28,926 bases of DNA, from assembly GCA_003427395.1 (NCBI GenBank), contig BFEA01000121.1, forward strand, positions 2,777,287 to 2,806,212, given 5' to 3'. The DNA comes from Chara braunii (taxonomy: Eukaryota > Streptophyta > Charophyceae > Charales > Characeae). The notes below the pieces were generated by a model. That model was not told where the DNA came from. It was given only the letters and a program-made list of their open reading frames with translations, and did no database searches. Below, in pieces: positions 9,487 through 22,949 of the stretch. Position numbers and translations under genes: made by a program. Each line of letters begins with the position of its first letter. Within the stretch, counting starts at the first letter, position 1.

Positions 9487-9719
9487 GTATACCCAAGTCA
9501 CACACGAGCACCCAACCAGGGTGTGTAGACGCGGCCACCATTCAATATATGACCTCACTCCTGGTTGCTACGCAGGTAAGAATTGCATTCTCACTCCAGA
9601 CAACAATCTGTCCGTACGCACCAATTCAAGGATCGAACACGCGACCTCCACGTTAAGAGGTAAACACTCCACCAAACGGCTAAGTGGACTAGGGTGAAAG
9701 TTAAGCCCCAAGATGAGTA

Positions 9720-10013
9720 CTTAACCCCACCCCACACAGGTACTCGTTTTTCCCCGCGACCCAACCAGGGTGTGTAGACACAACCACCATACAATGTACA
9801 ACCTCACTGTTGGTTGCTACGCAGGTAAGAATTGCCTTCTCACTCGAGACAACAATATGTCTGGTTGCACTCATCCAAGGATCGAACACGCGACCTCGAC
9901 GTTAAGAGGTAAACACTCAACCAAACGGCTAAGTGGACTGGGGTGAAAGTTAAGCCCCAGGATGAGTACTTAACCCTACCCCAACACGGGTACTCGTTTT
10001 TCCCCGCGACCCA
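9720..10013. repeat. Second unit lacking the GTGTACC anchor
   Basis: At about 9760 CCCCGCGACC runs directly into CAACCAGGGTGTG. About 27 bp including the anchor are lost. Anchors 9487 and 10014 are 527 bp apart. A similar loss is found at about 1888, but the breakpoints differ, so these are separate events. Confidence 0.8.
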
Positions 10014-10567
10014 GTGTACCCAGTCACACACGCACACCCAACTAGGGTGTGTAGACGCAGCCACCATACAAAGCACGACCTCATTGCTGGTTGCTTTGCA
10101 AGTCAGAATTGCATTCTCACTCTAGACAACAATTTGTCCGTCCGCGCCGATCCAAGGATCGAACACGCGACCTCCACGTTACCAGGTGAACACTCAACCA
10201 AACGGCTAAGTGGACAGGTGTGAAAGTTAAGCCCCAAGATGAGTACCTAACGCCACCCCAGCAAGTGTACTCGTTTTACCGCGCGACCCGGTGTACCTAG
10301 TCACACAGGCGCACCCAACGAGGGTGTGTCGACCCAACCACCATACAATGTACGACCTCACTGCTGGTTGCTACGTAGCTAAGAGTTGCATTGTCACCCC
10401 GGACAATAATTTGTCCGTACGCACCGACACAAGGATCGAACACGCAACCTCCACGTTAAGAGGTAAACACTCAAGCGAGCGGCTAAGTTGACTGGGGTGA
10501 AAGTTAAGCCCCAAGATGAGTACTTAACCCTACCCCAGCACGGGTACTCAATTTTCCCCCCGACCCG

Positions 10568-10760
10568 GTGTACCCAGACACACACGCGCACCCAACCAGG
10601 GTGTGTAGACGCAGCCACCATACAATGTACAACCACACTGTTGGTTGCTACGCATGTAAGAGTTGCATTCTCACCCGAGACAACAATCTATCCGTCCGCA
10701 CCGGTCCAAGGATCGAACACGCGACCTCCACGTTGAGAGGTAAACACTCAACCAAACGTG
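10568..10760. repeat. 193-bp unit lacking the hairpin region
   Basis: At about 10758 CAACCAAACG joins GATGTACCCAG. About 84 bp are missing: the tRNA-like 5' end, the GGGGTG hairpin and the T run. The box B side remains, but box A is cut. Confidence 0.8.
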
Positions 10761-11866
10761 ATGTACCCAGTCACAGACTCGCATCCAAGGAGGGTGTGTA
10801 CATGCAGCCACCGTACAATGTACGACATCACTGCTGGTTGCCACGCATGCAAGAATTGCATTCTCACACCAGACAACAATCTGTCCCTCCGCACCGATCC
10901 AAGGATCGACACGCGACCTCCACATTAAGAGGTAAACACTCAACCAAACAGCTAAGTGGACTGGGGTGAAAGTTAAGCCCCAAGATGAGTACTTAACCCC
11001 ACTGCAGCACGGGTACTCGTTTTTCCTTACGACCCAGTGTACATTGTCACACACACGCACCCAACCAGAGTGTGTAGACGCACCCACCATACAATGTACG
11101 ACCTTACTGCTGGTTGCTACGCAGGTAAGAATTGCATTCTCATTCCAGACAACAATCTGTCTATCCGCACCGATCCAAGGATCGAAAATGTGACCTGCAC
11201 GTTAAAAGGTAAACACTCAACCAAACGGCTAAGTGGACTGGGGTGAAAGTTAAGCCCCAAGATGAGTACCTAACCCGACCCCAACACGGGTACTCGTTTT
11301 TCCCGGCGATCTGGTGTACCCACTCACACACGCGCACCCAACCAGGGTGTGTAGACGCAGCCACCATACATAGTACGACCTCACTGCTGGTTGCTACGCA
11401 AGTAAGAATTGCATTCTCACTCCAGAGAACAATCTATTTGTCCGCAGCGAACCAAGGATCGAACACGCGACCTCCACGTTAAGAGGTTAACAATCAACCA
11501 AACGGCTAAGTCGACTGGGTGAAAGTTAAGCCCTAAGATGAGTACTTAACCCCACCCCAGCACGGGTACTCGTTTTTCACCACGACCTGATGTACCCAGT
11601 TGCACACACGCATCCAACTAGGGTGTGTAGACCCAGCCACCATACAATGTACGACATCACTGCTGGTTGCTACGCAGGTAAGAATAGCATTCTCACTCTA
11701 GACAACAATCTATCCGTCCGCACCGAATCAAGGATCAAACACGCGACCTCCACGTTAAGAGGTAAACACTCAACCAAACGACTAAGTCGACTGGGGTGAA
11801 AGTTGAGCCCCAAGATTTGTATGTAACCCCACCCCACCACGGGTACTCGTTTTTCCCCGCGACCTA

Positions 11867-12023
11867 ATGTGCCCAGTCACATACGCGCACCCAAGCAGGG
11901 TGTGTACAATGTACGACCTCACTGCTGGTTGCTACGCCGATAAGAATTGCATTCTCACTGCAAACAACAAGATGAGTACTTATCCCCACCCGAGCACGGG
12001 TACTCGTTTTTCCCCGTGACCCG
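11867..12023. repeat. 157-bp unit, the shortest anchored unit, no tRNA-like module
   Basis: Two deletions are visible. GGTGTGTACAATGTACG lacks the AGACGCAGCCACCAT segment, and GCAAACAACAAGATGAG jumps over the whole tRNA-like module and left hairpin arm at about 11970. About 120 bp are lost in total. Confidence 0.8.
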
Positions 12024-12854
12024 GTGTACCCAGTCACACACTCGCACCCAACCCGGGTGTGTCGATGCAGCCACCGTACAATGTACGACGTCACTGCTGG
12101 TTGCTACGCATGTAAGAATTGCATTCTCACTCCAGACAAGAATCTGTCCGTTTGCACCGATCCAAGGATTGAACACGCGACCTCAACTTTAAGAGGTAAA
12201 CAATAACCAAGCGGCTAAGTGGACTGGGGTGAAAGTTAAGCCCCAAGATGAGTACTTATCCCCACCCCAGCACGGGTACTCTTTTTTCCCCGCGACCCAG
12301 TGTACCCAGTCACACACTCGCACCCAACCAGGGCGTGTAGATGCAGCCACCACACAATGTGCGACCTCACTGCTGGTTGCTACGCAGTTAAGAATTGCAT
12401 TCTCACTCCAGACAACAATCTATCTGTACGCTCCGATCCAAGGATCGAACACGTGACCTCCACGTTAAGAGGTAAACACTCAACCAAACGCCTAAATGGG
12501 ACTGGGGTGAATGTTAAGCCCCAAGATGACTACGTAACCCCACCCCAGCACAGATACTCGTTTTTCCCCACGACCCGGTGAACCCTGTCACACACACTCA
12601 CCCCACCAGGATCTGTAGACATGGCCACCGTAGAATGTACGACATCACTGCTGGTTGCTTCGCAGGAAAGATTTGCATTCTCACTCCAGACAACAATCTG
12701 TCCGTTCGCACCGATCCAAGGATCGAACACGCGACCTTCACGTTAAGAGGTAAACACTCAACCAAACGGCTAAGTGGGCAAGGGTGAAAGTTAAGCCCCA
12801 AGATAAGTACTTAACCCCACCCCAACACGGGTACTCGTTTTTCCCTGCGATCCA

Positions 12855-13114
12855 ATGTACCCAGTCGCACACACGCAACCAACCAGGGTGTGTAGACGCA
12901 GCCACCATACAATGTACGACCTCACTGCTGGTTGCTACGCAGGTAAGAATTGCATTCTCACTCCAGACAACAATTTGTCACCGCTCTGATCCAAGGATCG
13001 AAAACGCGATCTGCACGTTAAGAGGACGGCTAAGTGGACAGGGGTGAAAATTAAGCCCCAAGAGGAGTACTTAACCCCACCCCAGCACAGATACTCGTTT
13101 TTCCCCACGACCCG
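12855..13114. repeat. 260-bp unit with a damaged tRNA-like module
   Basis: Near 12975 the stretch before the palindrome is shortened to TTTGTCACCGCTCTGATCC. At about 13025 TTAAGAGGACGGCTAAG lacks the GTAAACACTCAACCAA part, which removes most of box A. Confidence 0.75.
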
Positions 13115-14499
13115 GTGTACGCAGTCAGACACACTCACACCACCAGGATCTGAAGACGCGGCCACCATACAATGTACGACCTCACTGCTGGTTGCTTCGC
13201 AGGTAAGAATTGCATTCTCACTCCAGACAACAATCTGTCCGTTCGCACCGATCCAAGGATCAAACACACGACCTCCACGTTAAGAGGTAAACACTCAACC
13301 AAACGGCTAAGTGGACTGGGGTGAAAGTTAAGCCTCAAGATGAGTACTTAACCCCACCCCAGCACCGGTACTCTTTTTTCCCCGCGACTCGGTTTACAAA
13401 ATGACACTCTCGCACCCAACCAGCGTGTGTAGAAGCAGCCACCATACAATGTACCACCTCACTGGTGGTTGCTACGCAGGAAAGAATTGCATTCTCGATC
13501 CAGACAACAATCTGTCCGTCCGCACCGATCCAAGGAACGAATACGCAACCTTCACGTTAAGAGGTAAACACTCAACCAAACGGCAAAATAGATTGGGGTG
13601 AAAGTTAAGCCCCAAGATGAGTACTTAAACCCACCCCTGCACGGGTACTCGTTTTTCCCCGCGACCCGGTGTACCTTGTCACACACGCGCACCCAACTAG
13701 GGTGTTTCGACGCAGCCACCATACAATGTACGACGTCATTGCTGGTTGCTACGCATGTAAGAATTGCATTCTCACTCCAGACAACAATCTGTCTGTTCGC
13801 ACCGATCCAAAGATTGAACACGCGACCTGCACGTTAAGAGGTAAACACTCAACCAAACGGCTAAGTGGACTCGGGTGAGAGTTAAGCCCCAAGATGAGTA
13901 CTTAACCCCACCCCAACACGAGTACTCGTTTTTTTACGCGACCCGGTGTACCTAGTCACACACTCGCACCCAATCAGCGTATGTAAACGTAGCCTCCATA
14001 CAATGTACGACCTCACTGCTCGTTGCTTTGCAGGTAAGAACTGCATTCTCGATCCAGACAACAATCTGTCCGTCCGCATCGATCCAAGGAACGAATACGC
14101 AACCTCCACGTTCAAAGGTAAACACTCAACCAAACGGCTAAATGGACATAGGTGAAAGATAAGCCCCAAGATGAGTACATAACCCCAGCTTAGCACGGGT
14201 ACTCGTTTTTCCCCGCGACCCGGTGTACCCAGTCACACACACGCACCCAACCAGGGTGTGTAGACGCAGCCACCATACAATGTACTACCTCACTGCTGGT
14301 TGATACGCAGGTAAGAATTGCATTCTCACTCCACACAACAATCTGTTTGTATGCACCAATCCAAGGATCAACACGCGACCTCCTTGTTAAGAGGTAAACA
14401 CTCAACCGAACGGCTAAATGGGACTGGGGTGAAAGTTAAGCCCCGAGATGAGTACTTAACCCCACCCCAGCACGAGTACTCGTTTTTCCACACAAACCG

Positions 14500-14747
14500 G
14501 TGTACCTAGTCACGCAGCCACCATACAATGTATGACCTCACTGCTAGTTGCTACGCAGGTGAAAATTGCATTCTTGATCCGGACAACAATCAGTCCGTCC
14601 GCACCGATCCAAGGATCAAATACGCAACCTCCAAATTAAGAGGTAAACACTCAACCAAATGGCTAAATGGACTGGGGTGAAAGTTAAGCCCCAAGATAAG
14701 TAGTTAACCCCACCCCAGCACGGGTACTCGTTTTTCCCCCCTACCCG
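14500..14747. repeat. 248-bp unit lacking the CA/GT inverted repeat
   Basis: At about 14512 GTACCTAGTCACGCAGCCACC skips the ACACACNCGCACCCAACCAGGG stretch, a 29-bp loss. The unit belongs to the AAATACGCAACC subtype and is followed by a CCGGTTGCAC unit. The same order is seen at 20258-20504. Confidence 0.75.
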
Positions 14748-16409
14748 GTGTACCCAGTCACACACGCGCACCCAACAAGGGTGTGTAGACGCAGCCACCA
14801 TACAATGTACGAACTCACTGCTGGTTGCTACGCAAGTAAGAATTGCATTCTCACTCCAGAGAACAATCTGTCCGGTTGCACAGATCCAAGGATCAAACAC
14901 GCCACCTCCACGTGAAGAGGTAAACACTCAACCAAACAGCCAAGTGAACAGGGGTGAAAGTTAAGCCCCAAGATGAGTACTTAACCCCACCCTAGCACGG
15001 GAACTCGTTTTTCCTCGCGACCCAGTGTACCCAGTCACACACGCACACCCAACCACGGTGTGTAGACGCAGCCGCTATACAATGCACGACCTCATTGCTG
15101 GTTGCTATGCAGGTCAGAATTGCATTCTCACTCGCGGCAACAATTTGTCCGTCCGCACCAATCCAGGGATCGAACACGCGACCTCCGCGTTAAGAGGTAA
15201 GCACTCATCCAAACGGCTAAATGGACTGGGGTGAAAGTTAAGCCCCAAGATGAGTACTTAACCCCTCCCCAGCACGGGTACTCATTTTTCCCCGCGACCC
15301 GGTGTACCTAGTCACATACGCGCACCCAACCTGGGTGTCTAGACGGAGGCACCATACAATATACGACCTCACTGCTGGTAGCTACGTAGGTAAGAATGGC
15401 ATTCTCACTCCCGATAACAATCTGTCTGTTCGCACCGATCCAAGGATCGAACACGCGACCTCCACGTTAAGAGGTAAACACTCAACCAAACGGCTAAGTG
15501 GACTGAGGTGAAAGTTAAGCCCCAAGATGAGTACTTATCCCCAACCCAGCACGGGTACTCGTTTTTCCCCGCGACCCGGTGTACCCAGTCACACACGCGC
15601 ACCCAACTAGGGTGTGTTGACGCAGCCACCATAGAATGTACGACGGCAGTGCTCATTGCTAGGCATGTAAGAATTGCATTCTCACTCCAGACAACAATCT
15701 GTCCGTTCGCAAAGATCCAAGGATCGAACAAGCGACCTCCACGTTAAGAGGTAAATACTCAACCAAACAGCTAAGTGGGCTGTCGTGAAAGTTAAGCCCC
15801 AAGATGAGTACTTAACCCCACCCCAGCACGAGTACTCATTTTTCCCCATGACCCGGTGTACCCAGTCACACGCACGCACTCCACGGGGGTCTGTAGAGGA
15901 GGCCACCATACAATGTACGACGTCACTGCTGGTTGCTTCGCAGGTAAGAATTGCATTCTCACTCGAGACAACAATTTGTCTGTCCGCACCGATCAAAGGA
16001 TCGAACACGCGACCTCCACGTTAAGAGGTAAGCATTCAACCAAACGTCTAAGTGGATTGGGGTAAAAGTTAAGCCCGTAGATGAGTACTTAACCCCACCC
16101 CAGCACCGGTGCTCGTTTTTCCCCGCAACCCGGTGTACCATGTCGCACACGCGCACCCAACCAGGGTGTGTAGACGCATCCACCATACAATGAACCACCT
16201 CACTGCTGGTTGCTACGCAGGTAAAAATTGCATTCTCAGCCCAGACAACAATCTATCCGGTTGCACTAATCCAAGGATCTAACACGCGACCTCCACGTTA
16301 AGAGGTAAACACTCAACCAAACGGCCAAGTGGACAGGGGTGAAAGTTAAGCCCCAGGATGAGTACTTAACCCCATCCCAGCACGGGTACTCGTTTTTTCC
16401 AACGACCCA

Positions 16410-16671
16410 GTGTACCCTGTCACACACCGCACACCCAACTAGGGTGTGTAGACGCAACCACCATAAAATGCACGACCTCATTGCGGGTTCCTATGCAGGT
16501 CAGAATGCAACAATCTGTCCTTCCGCACCAATCCAAGGATCGAACACGCGACCTCCACATTAAGCGGTAAACACTCAACCAAACGGCTAAGTGGACTGAG
16601 GTGAAAGTAAAGCCCCAGGATGAGTACTTAACCCCACCCCAGCACGGGTACTCGTTTTTCCGCGCGACCCG
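16410..16671. repeat. 262-bp type III unit with a short deletion
   Basis: GGTCAGAATGCAACAATCTG at about 16505 lacks the TTGCATTCTCACTCCAGAC segment. The start of the unit (ATGCACGACCTCATTG, GCAGGTCAG) marks it as the same type as 1619, 3726, 10014 and 15025. It lies 1385 bp, five units, after the copy at 15025. Confidence 0.75.
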
Positions 16672-17224
16672 GTGTACCCTGTAACACCCACGCACCCAAC
16701 TTGGGTGTGTAGACGCAGCCACCATAAAATGTACGACCTCACTGCTGGTTGCTACGCAGGTAAGAATTGCATTCTCAATCCAGACAAAAATTTGTCTGCC
16801 GCACTGATCCAACGTTCGAAAACGCGATCTGCACGTTAAGAGGTAAACACTCAACCAAACGGGTAAGTGGACTGGGGTGAAAGTTAAGCCCCAAGATGAG
16901 TACTTAACCCTACCCCAGAACGGGTACTCGTTTTTCCCCGCGACCTGATGTACCCAGTCACACACGCGCATCCAACCAGGGTCTGTAGACGCAACCACCA
17001 TACAATGTACCACCTCACTGCTGGTTGCTACGCAGGTAAGGATTGCATTCTTACTCCAGACAACCATTTATTCGTCCGCACCGATCCAAGGATCAAACAC
17101 TCGACCTCCACGTTAAGAGGTAAACACTCAAACAAACGTCTAAGTGGACTGGGGTAAATGTTAAGCCCCAAGATGAGTTCTTAACCCCACCCCAACACAA
17201 GTACTCATTTTTACCCGCGACACT

Positions 17225-18050
17225 ATGTACCCAGTCACACACTCATACCGAACGAGGGTGCGTAGACGCAGCCACCATATGATGTACGAGCTCACTGCTG
17301 GTTGCTACGCATGTAAGAATTGCATTCTCACGCCAGACAATAATATGTGCGCTCGCACCAATCCAGGGATCGAACACTTGACCTCCACGTTAAGAGGTAA
17401 ACACTCAACCAAACGTCTAAGTGGACTGGGGTGAGAGTTAAGCCCCTGAGTACTTAACCCGACCCCTGCACGGGTACTCGTTTTTCCCCGCAGCCCTGTG
17501 TACCCAGTCGCACACTCGCACAGAGCCTGGGTGTGTAGACGCAGCTGCCATACAAAGTACGACATCACTGTTGGTTTTACGCATGTAAGAATTGCATTCT
17601 GACGCCAGACAACAACCTGCCCGTTCGTACCGATCCAAGGATTGTACACGCGACCTCCACGTTAAGATGTAAACACTCAACCAAACGGCTAAGTGGACTG
17701 GGGTGTAAGTTAAGCCCCAAGATGAGTACTTAACCCCACCCGAGCATGGGTACTCGTTTTTCCCCGCAGTTCGGTGTACCCAGTCAGACACACGCACCCA
17801 CCCATGGTGTGTAGACTCAGCCGCCATACAATGTACGACCTCACTTCTGGTTGCTACGCATGTCAGAAATGCATTCTCACTCTTGACACCAATCTCTCCG
17901 TTCGTACCGATCCAAGGATCGAAAACGCGACCTCCAGGTTAAGAGGTAAACACTCAACCAAACGACTAAGTGGACTGGGGTGAAAGTTTAGCCCCAAGAT
18001 GAGTACTTAACCCCACCCGACCATGGGTACTCGTTATTCCCCGCGACCCG
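17225..18050. repeat. Higher-order block, left copy (partner 20748-21568)
   Basis: Three units share private variants, in order, with 20748-21568, about 3.52 kb away: CACACTCATACC with GAACGAGGG or CAACGAGGG, then ACATCACTGTTGG with TGACGCCAGACAACAA and GTACACGCG, then ACCCGAGCATGGGTACTC with ACCCATGGTGTG or ACCATGGTGTG. The middle unit here (17498) has its own small losses (GTTGGTTTTACGC). Confidence 0.8.
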
Positions 18051-19426
18051 GTGTACCAAGTCACACACACGCACCAAACCAAGTGTGTAGACACAGCCAC
18101 CATACAATGTACGACCTCACTGCTGGTTGCTATGCAGGTAAGAATTGCATTCGCACTCCAGACAACAATCTGTCTGTTCGCACCTATCCAAGGATTGAAA
18201 ACGCGACCTGCACGTTAAGAGGTAAGCACTCAACCAAATGGACTGGGGTGAAAGTTTAGCCCTAGAATGAGTTCTTAACCCCACCCCAACACGGGTATTG
18301 GTTTTTCCTCGCGACCCGGTGTACCCAGTCACACACGCCCACCCAACTCGGGTGTGTAGACGGACGCACCATACAATGTACGACCTCAAAACTGGTTGCT
18401 ACGCAAGTAAGAATTGCATTCTCACTCCAGACAACAATCTGTCTGCCTGCACTGATCCAAGGATCGAACACGCGACCTCCACGTTAAGAGGTAAACACTC
18501 AAGCAAACGGCTAAGTGGACTGGGGTGAAAGTTACGCCACAAGATGAGTACTTAACCCCACCCCAGCACGAGTACTCGATTTTCCCTGCGACCCAGTGTA
18601 CCCAGACACACACACGTACTCAACTAGGGTGTGTAAAGGCAGCCACCATACAATGTACGACTTCACTGCTGGTTGCTACGCAGGTAAGAGTCGCATTCTC
18701 ACCCCAGACAACAATCTATCTGTTCGCAACGGTCGAAGGATCGTACACGCGGCCTCCACGTTAGGAGGTAAACACTCAACCAAACGTTTAAGTGGACTGA
18801 AGTGAAAGTTGAGCCCCAAGTTGAGTACTTAACCCCACCCCAGCACGGGTACTCGTTTTTCCCCGCAACCTGATGTACATTGTCACACACGCGCATCCAT
18901 CCAGGGTGTGTAGACGCAACCACCATACAATGTACGACCTCACTGCTGGTTGCTACAGAGGAAAGAATTGCATTCTCACTCCTGACAACAATCTATCCAT
19001 CCGCACCGATCCAAGGATCAAACACGCGACCTCCACGCTAAGAGGTAAACACTAATCCAAACGTCTAAGTGGACTGCGGTGAAAGTTAAGCCCCAAGACG
19101 AGTACTTAAACCCACTCCAGCACGGGTACTCGTATTTCCCCGCGACCCTGTGTACCCAGTCACACACACGCACCCAACCAGGGCGTGTAGACGCAGCCAC
19201 CATGCAATGTACGATATCACTGCTGGTTGCTACGCATGTAAGAACTGCATTCTCATTCTAGACAACAATCCGTTCGTCCGCACCCATCCAAGGATCGAAC
19301 ACGCTACCTCCACGTTAAGAGGTAAACACTCAACCAAACGGCTAAGTGGACTGGGGTGAAAGTCAAGGCCGAAGATGAGTACTTAACCCCACCCCAACAC
19401 GGGTACTCGATTTTCCCCGCGACGCA

Positions 19427-19980
19427 GTGTACCCAATCACACACTCGCACCCAACCAGGGATTGTAGACGCAACCACCATACAATGTACGACCTCACTGC
19501 TGGTGGCTAGCCAGGTAAGAATTGCATTCTGACTCCAGACAACAATCTGTCTGTCTACACCGATCCAACGATCGAACACGCGACCTCCCAGTTAAGAGGT
19601 AAACACTCAACCAAACGGCTAAGTGGACTGGGGTGAAAGTTAAGCCCCAAGATGAGTGCTTAACCCCACCCCAGCACGGGTACTCGTTTTTCCCCACGAC
19701 CCGGTGTACCCAGTCACACACGCGCACCCAACCAGGGTGTGTAGACGCAGCCACCATACAATGGACGACCTCACTGCTGGTGGCTAGCCAGGTAAGAATT
19801 GCATTCTGACTCCAGACAACAATCTGTCCATCCGCACCGATCCAAGGATCGAACGTGCGACCTCCACGTTAAGAGGTAAACACTCAACCAAACAGCTAAG
19901 TGGACTGGCGTCAAAGTTAAGCCTTAAGATGAGTACTTAACCCCACCCTAGCACGGGTACTCGTTTTTCCCTCCGACCCA
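19427..19980. repeat. Adjacent twin units from a local duplication
   Basis: Both units carry CTGGTGGCTAGCCAGGTAAG and ATTCTGACTCCAGAC, changes not seen in this combination elsewhere. Two neighbouring units sharing private variants indicate a recent one-unit tandem duplication or conversion. Confidence 0.8.
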
Positions 19981-20257
19981 GTGTACCTACTCACATACTT
20001 GCACCCAAGCAGGGTGTGTAGACGCAGGCACCATACAATGTACAACCTCACCGCTGGTTGCTACGCAGGTAAGAATTGCATGCTCACTCCAGACAACAAT
20101 TTGTCTGTTCGCACAGATCCAAGGATTGAACACGCGACCTCCGCGTTAAGAGCTAAACACTCGACCAAACGGCGAAGTGGACTGGGGTGAAAGTTAAGCC
20201 CCAACATGACTACTTAACCCCACCCCAGCACGGGTAGTCGTTTTTCCTCCCGACCCG

Positions 20258-20503
20258 GTGTACCTAGTCACACACTCGCACCCAACCACAGTGTGTAGAC
20301 CCAGCCACCATACAATGTACGAGCTCACTGCTGGTCTAGACAACAATCTGTCCGTCCGCACTGATCCAAGGATCGAATACGCAACCTCCACGTTAAGAGA
20401 TAAACACTCAATCAAACGGCTAAATGGACTGGGGTGAAAGTTAAGCCCCAAGACAAGTACTTAACCCCACCGCAACATGGGTACTCATTTTTCCCCCGAC
20501 CCG
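20258..20503. repeat. 246-bp unit lacking the GTAAGAATTGC segment
   Basis: At about 20335 CACTGCTGGTCTAGACAAC joins across the missing TTGCTACGCAGGTAAGAATTGCATTCTCAC stretch, a loss of about 31 bp. The tRNA-like module is kept. It is of the GAATACGCAACC subtype. Confidence 0.75.
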
Positions 20504-20747
20504 GTGTACCCAGTCACACACGCGCACCCAACAAGGGTGTGTAGACGCAGCCACTATACAATGTACGACCTCACTGGTGGTTGCTACGCAGGTAAGAATT
20601 GCATTCTTACTCCAGAGAACAATCTGTCCGGTTGCACTGATCCAAGGATCAAACACACGACCTCCACGTAATGGGGAAAACAACTCATACCGAAGATAAG
20701 TGCTTAAACCCACCCCAGCACGGGTACGCATTTTTCCCCGCGACCCT
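20504..20747. repeat. 244-bp unit with a rearranged box A region
   Basis: After CCTCCACG at about 20669 the sequence reads TAATGGGGAAAACAACTC and then returns to repeat sequence at AAGATAAGTGC. The box A core, the GGGGTG arm and about 33 bp are lost. The box B side (GATCCAAGGATC) remains. Confidence 0.75.
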
Positions 20748-21568
20748 GTGTACCTTGTCACACACTCATACCCAACGAGGGTGTGTATTCGCAGCCACCA
20801 TACGATGTACGACCTCATTTCTGGTTGCTACGCATGTAAGAATTGCATTCTCACGCCAGACAACAATCTGTCTGCTCGCACCGATCCAGGGATCGAACAC
20901 GCGACCTCCACGTTAAGAGGTAAACACTCAACCCCGTTAAGGGGTGAAAGTTAAGCCCCGAGATGAGTGCTTAACCCCAGCCCAGCACGGGTACTCGTCC
21001 TTCCCCGTGGCCCTGTGTACCCCGTCGCACACTCGCACCCAACCATTGTGTGTAGACGCAGCCGCCATACAATGTACGACATCACTGTTGGTTGCTACGC
21101 ATGTTCGAATTGCATTTTGACGCCAGACAACAATTGGTCCGTCCGCACCGATCCAAGGATGGTACACGCGACCTCCACGTTAAGAGGTAAACACTCAACC
21201 AAACGGCTAAGTGGACTGGGGTGAAAGTTAAGCCCCAAGATGAGTACTTAACCTCACCCGAGCATGGGTACTCGTTTTTCCCCGTGACCCGGTGTACCCA
21301 GTCACACACACGCACCCAACCATGGTGTGTAGACGCAGCCACCATACAATGTACGAATTCACTGCTGGTTTCTACGCAGGTAAGAACTGCATTCTCACTC
21401 AAGACAACAATCTATCTGTCCGCACCGATCCAAGGATCGAAAACGCGACCTGCACGTTACAAGGTAAACACTCAACGAAACGGCTAAGTGGACTAGGGTG
21501 AAAGTTAACTCCCAAGATGAATACTTAACCTCACCTCAGCTCGGGTACTCGTTTTTCCCCACAACCCG
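20748..21568. repeat. Higher-order block, right copy (partner 17225-18050)
   Basis: This is the second copy of the three-unit block. The first unit is shortened to 267 bp: at about 20930 CACTCAACCCCGTTAAGGGG has lost the box A core, leaving a small CCCC/GGGG dyad instead. Confidence 0.8.
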
Positions 21569-22395
21569 GTGTACCGTGTCACACACACGCACCCCACAAG
21601 GGTCTGTAGACAAGGCCACCATACAATGTACGACCTCACTGCTGGTTGCTTCGCAGGTAAGAATTGCATTCTCACTCCAGACAACAATCTGTCTGTCCGC
21701 ACCGATCCAAGGATCGAACACACGACCTCCATGTTAAGAGGTAAGCACTCAACCAAACGGCTAAGTGGACTGGGGTGAAAGTTAAGCCCCAAAATGAGTA
21801 CTTAACCCCACCCTTGCACGGGTACTCCTTTTTCCCCCCAACCCGGCGTACCTAGTCACACACTCGCACCCAACCAGGGTGTGTAGACGCAGCCACCATA
21901 AAATGTACGACCTCACTGCTGGTTGCTACACAGGTAGTAATTGCATTCTCACTCCGGACAACAATCTGTCCATACGCACCGATCCAAGGCTCGAACACGC
22001 AACCTCCACGATACGAGGTAAACACATTAAACGGCTAAGTGGACTGGGGTAAAAATAAGCCCCAAGATGAGTACTTAACCCCACCCCAGCAAGGGAACTC
22101 ATTTTTCAGCGCGACCCGGTGTACCCAGTCACACACGCACACCCAACGAGGGTGTGTAGACGCAGCCACCATACAATGTACGACCTCAATGGTGTTTGCT
22201 ATGCAGGTAAGAATTGCATTCTCACTCTAGACAACAATCTGTCTATCCGCACCGATCCAAGGATCGAACACAGGACCTCCAAGTTAAGAGGTAATCAATT
22301 CACCAAACGGCTAAGTGGACTGGGGTGAAAGTTAAGCCCCAAGATGAGTACTTAGCCCCACCCCAGCACAGGTACTCGTTTTTCCCCGTGGCCCG

Positions 22396-22949
22396 GTGTA
22401 CCAAGCCACACACGCGCACCCAACCAGCGTGTGTAGACGCAGCCACCATACACTGTACGACCTCTCTGCTGGTTGCTACGCAGGTAAGTATTGCATTCTC
22501 AGTCCTAACAACAATCTGTTCGTTCGCATCGATCCAAGGATTGAACACAGGACCTCCACGTTAAGAGGTAAACAATTAACCAAACTGCTAAGTGCACTTG
22601 GGTGAAAGTTAAGCCCCAAGATGAGTACTTAACCCCACCCTGGTACAAGTACTCGTTTTTCTCCGCGACCCGGTGTACCGAGTCACACACGCACACTCAA
22701 CCAGGGTGTGTACACGCAGCCACCATACAATGTACGACCTCACTGGTGGTTGCTATGCAGGTAAGAATTGCATTCTCACTCTAGACAACAATCTTTCCGT
22801 ACGCACGGATCCAAGGATCGAACACGCGACCTCCATGTTCCGAGGTAAACACTCAACCAAACAGCTAAGTTGACTGGGGTGAAAGTTAAGCCCTAAGATA
22901 AGTACTTAACCCCACCCCAGCACGGCTTCTCGTTTTTCCCTGCGACCCG
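22396..22949. repeat. Two-unit block, left copy (partner 27375-27928)
   Basis: The first unit carries GACCTCTCTGCTGG, GTCCTAACAACAATCTG and CGCATCGATC. The second carries a GTGTACNNGCAGCC stretch and CACTGGTGGTTGCTATGCAG. The same marks occur in the same order 4979 bp downstream. Confidence 0.8.
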
